This document shows positions 5,548-5,709 of a stretch of 5,709 bases of DNA, in pieces. Each line of letters starts with the position of its first letter. The first letter of the stretch is position 1. Below the pieces are notes generated by a model. That model worked only from the letters and a program-made list of their open reading frames with translations, ran no database searches and was not told where the DNA came from. Origin of the DNA: Nitrospira sp. Lineage in GTDB: Bacteria; Nitrospirota; Nitrospiria; Nitrospirales; Nitrospiraceae. The DNA lies in the NCBI GenBank assembly GCA_015904045.1, contig JABMDG010000089.1, positions 30,659-36,367 on the forward strand, given 5' to 3'. Made by a program: the position numbers and the translations under genes.

Positions 5548-5575
5548 TAGATAAGCAGGGGGTTATGCAAGTCAA
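5548..5575 (-). promoter_or_regulatory. Candidate promoter of the DUF6573-like gene
   Basis: On the minus strand TTGACT (5575-5570, five of six consensus bases) is followed after 16 bases by TATCTA (5553-5548), six bases before ATG 5541. The strong -35 makes this the best promoter in the window. The expected start falls near the ATG, and no Shine-Dalgarno site lies between (CACAGC). Confidence 0.5.
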
Positions 5576-5637
5576 GGGTGCCGGTACATGATTTGTGTCC
5601 ATCCGATGTGAGAGTGAAGGCCCCGGAACCCCCATGG

Positions 5638-5643
5638 TATAGT
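5638..5643 (+). promoter_or_regulatory. Candidate -10 element of the DnaJ-family gene
   Basis: TATAGT (five of six consensus bases) lies eight bases before ATG 5652, with no purine-rich ribosome site between (CCATTCCC). No good -35 is visible 16-18 bases upstream. The 110-base gap 5542-5651 thus serves two divergent genes. Confidence 0.35.
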
Positions 5644-5651
5644 CCATTCCC

Positions 5652-5709
5652 ATGTCGCGGATGGATTACTACCGAGTTCTGGGCGTTTCTCGCGAGGCGT
5701 CTGAGGAAG
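5652..5709 (+). CDS. DnaJ-family chaperone, start of J domain (runs off right edge)
   Basis: The first 19 residues, MSRMDYYRVLGVSREASEE, match the opening of the J domain (DYY.VLGVS..AS.E), which stimulates the ATPase of DnaK-type Hsp70 chaperones. The diagnostic HPD motif would come later and is outside the window. ATG 5661 (MDYYRVLGV) is a possible alternative start. With so little visible, I cannot tell full DnaJ from CbpA or another J-domain protein. Confidence 0.8.
   Translation, partial: MSRMDYYRVLGVSREASEE

Overview
The window looks like chromosomal DNA from a Gram-negative, moderately GC-rich bacterium. The genus Nitrospira (phylum Nitrospirota) fits best, but this is an inference from protein style and was not tested by a search. 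The pointers are an ECF sigma factor beside a membrane anti-sigma-like protein ending in a glycogen-binding (CBM48/AMPK-type) domain, a DHH/CCA-type tRNA nucleotidyltransferase remnant, and a DUF6573-like protein with a typical 'AAEAAF.G..FNPAWS..ARKVYDG' N-terminus. The DNA may be a metagenome contig.

Layout. Positions 3-524 hold the C-terminal part of an outer-membrane beta-barrel protein. Positions 641-3562 form one plus-strand gene series. It starts with an ECF sigma factor. Next is an anti-sigma-like membrane gene broken in two by a reversed fragment of a LivM-type permease gene. Then come a small lipoprotein with a second CBM48 domain and an exported helical protein with an Arg/Asp-rich tail. 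After a 140 bp gap with a tandem heptamer repeat and a promoter, positions 3703-4836 encode a DHH/CCA-type fusion protein that has lost its whole middle. A convergent minus-strand gene (4855-5541) encodes a DUF6573-like protein. The start of a DnaJ-family gene (5652 onward) runs off the right edge.

How the genes may work together. The sigma factor, the membrane protein and the two exported CBM48 proteins look like one envelope-signalling unit. The second half of the anti-sigma gene has a single membrane helix that would place its CBM48 domain in the periplasm, so the domain could sense or bind a glucan-like ligand and control sigma release. The lipoprotein with the same kind of domain could be a partner or target. 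This is inference from domain order and gene order.

Two coding sequences carry abnormal junctions: the anti-sigma gene (foreign inverted LivM segment flanked by diverged copies of one anti-sigma segment) and the DHH/CCA gene (in-frame loss of the middle domains). Both may be real rearrangements, or both may be assembly joins; two in under 6 kb makes the assembly question serious. All three transcription units on the right side have a -10-like hexamer 6-8 bases before the start codon and no Shine-Dalgarno sequence, which suggests leaderless mRNAs.
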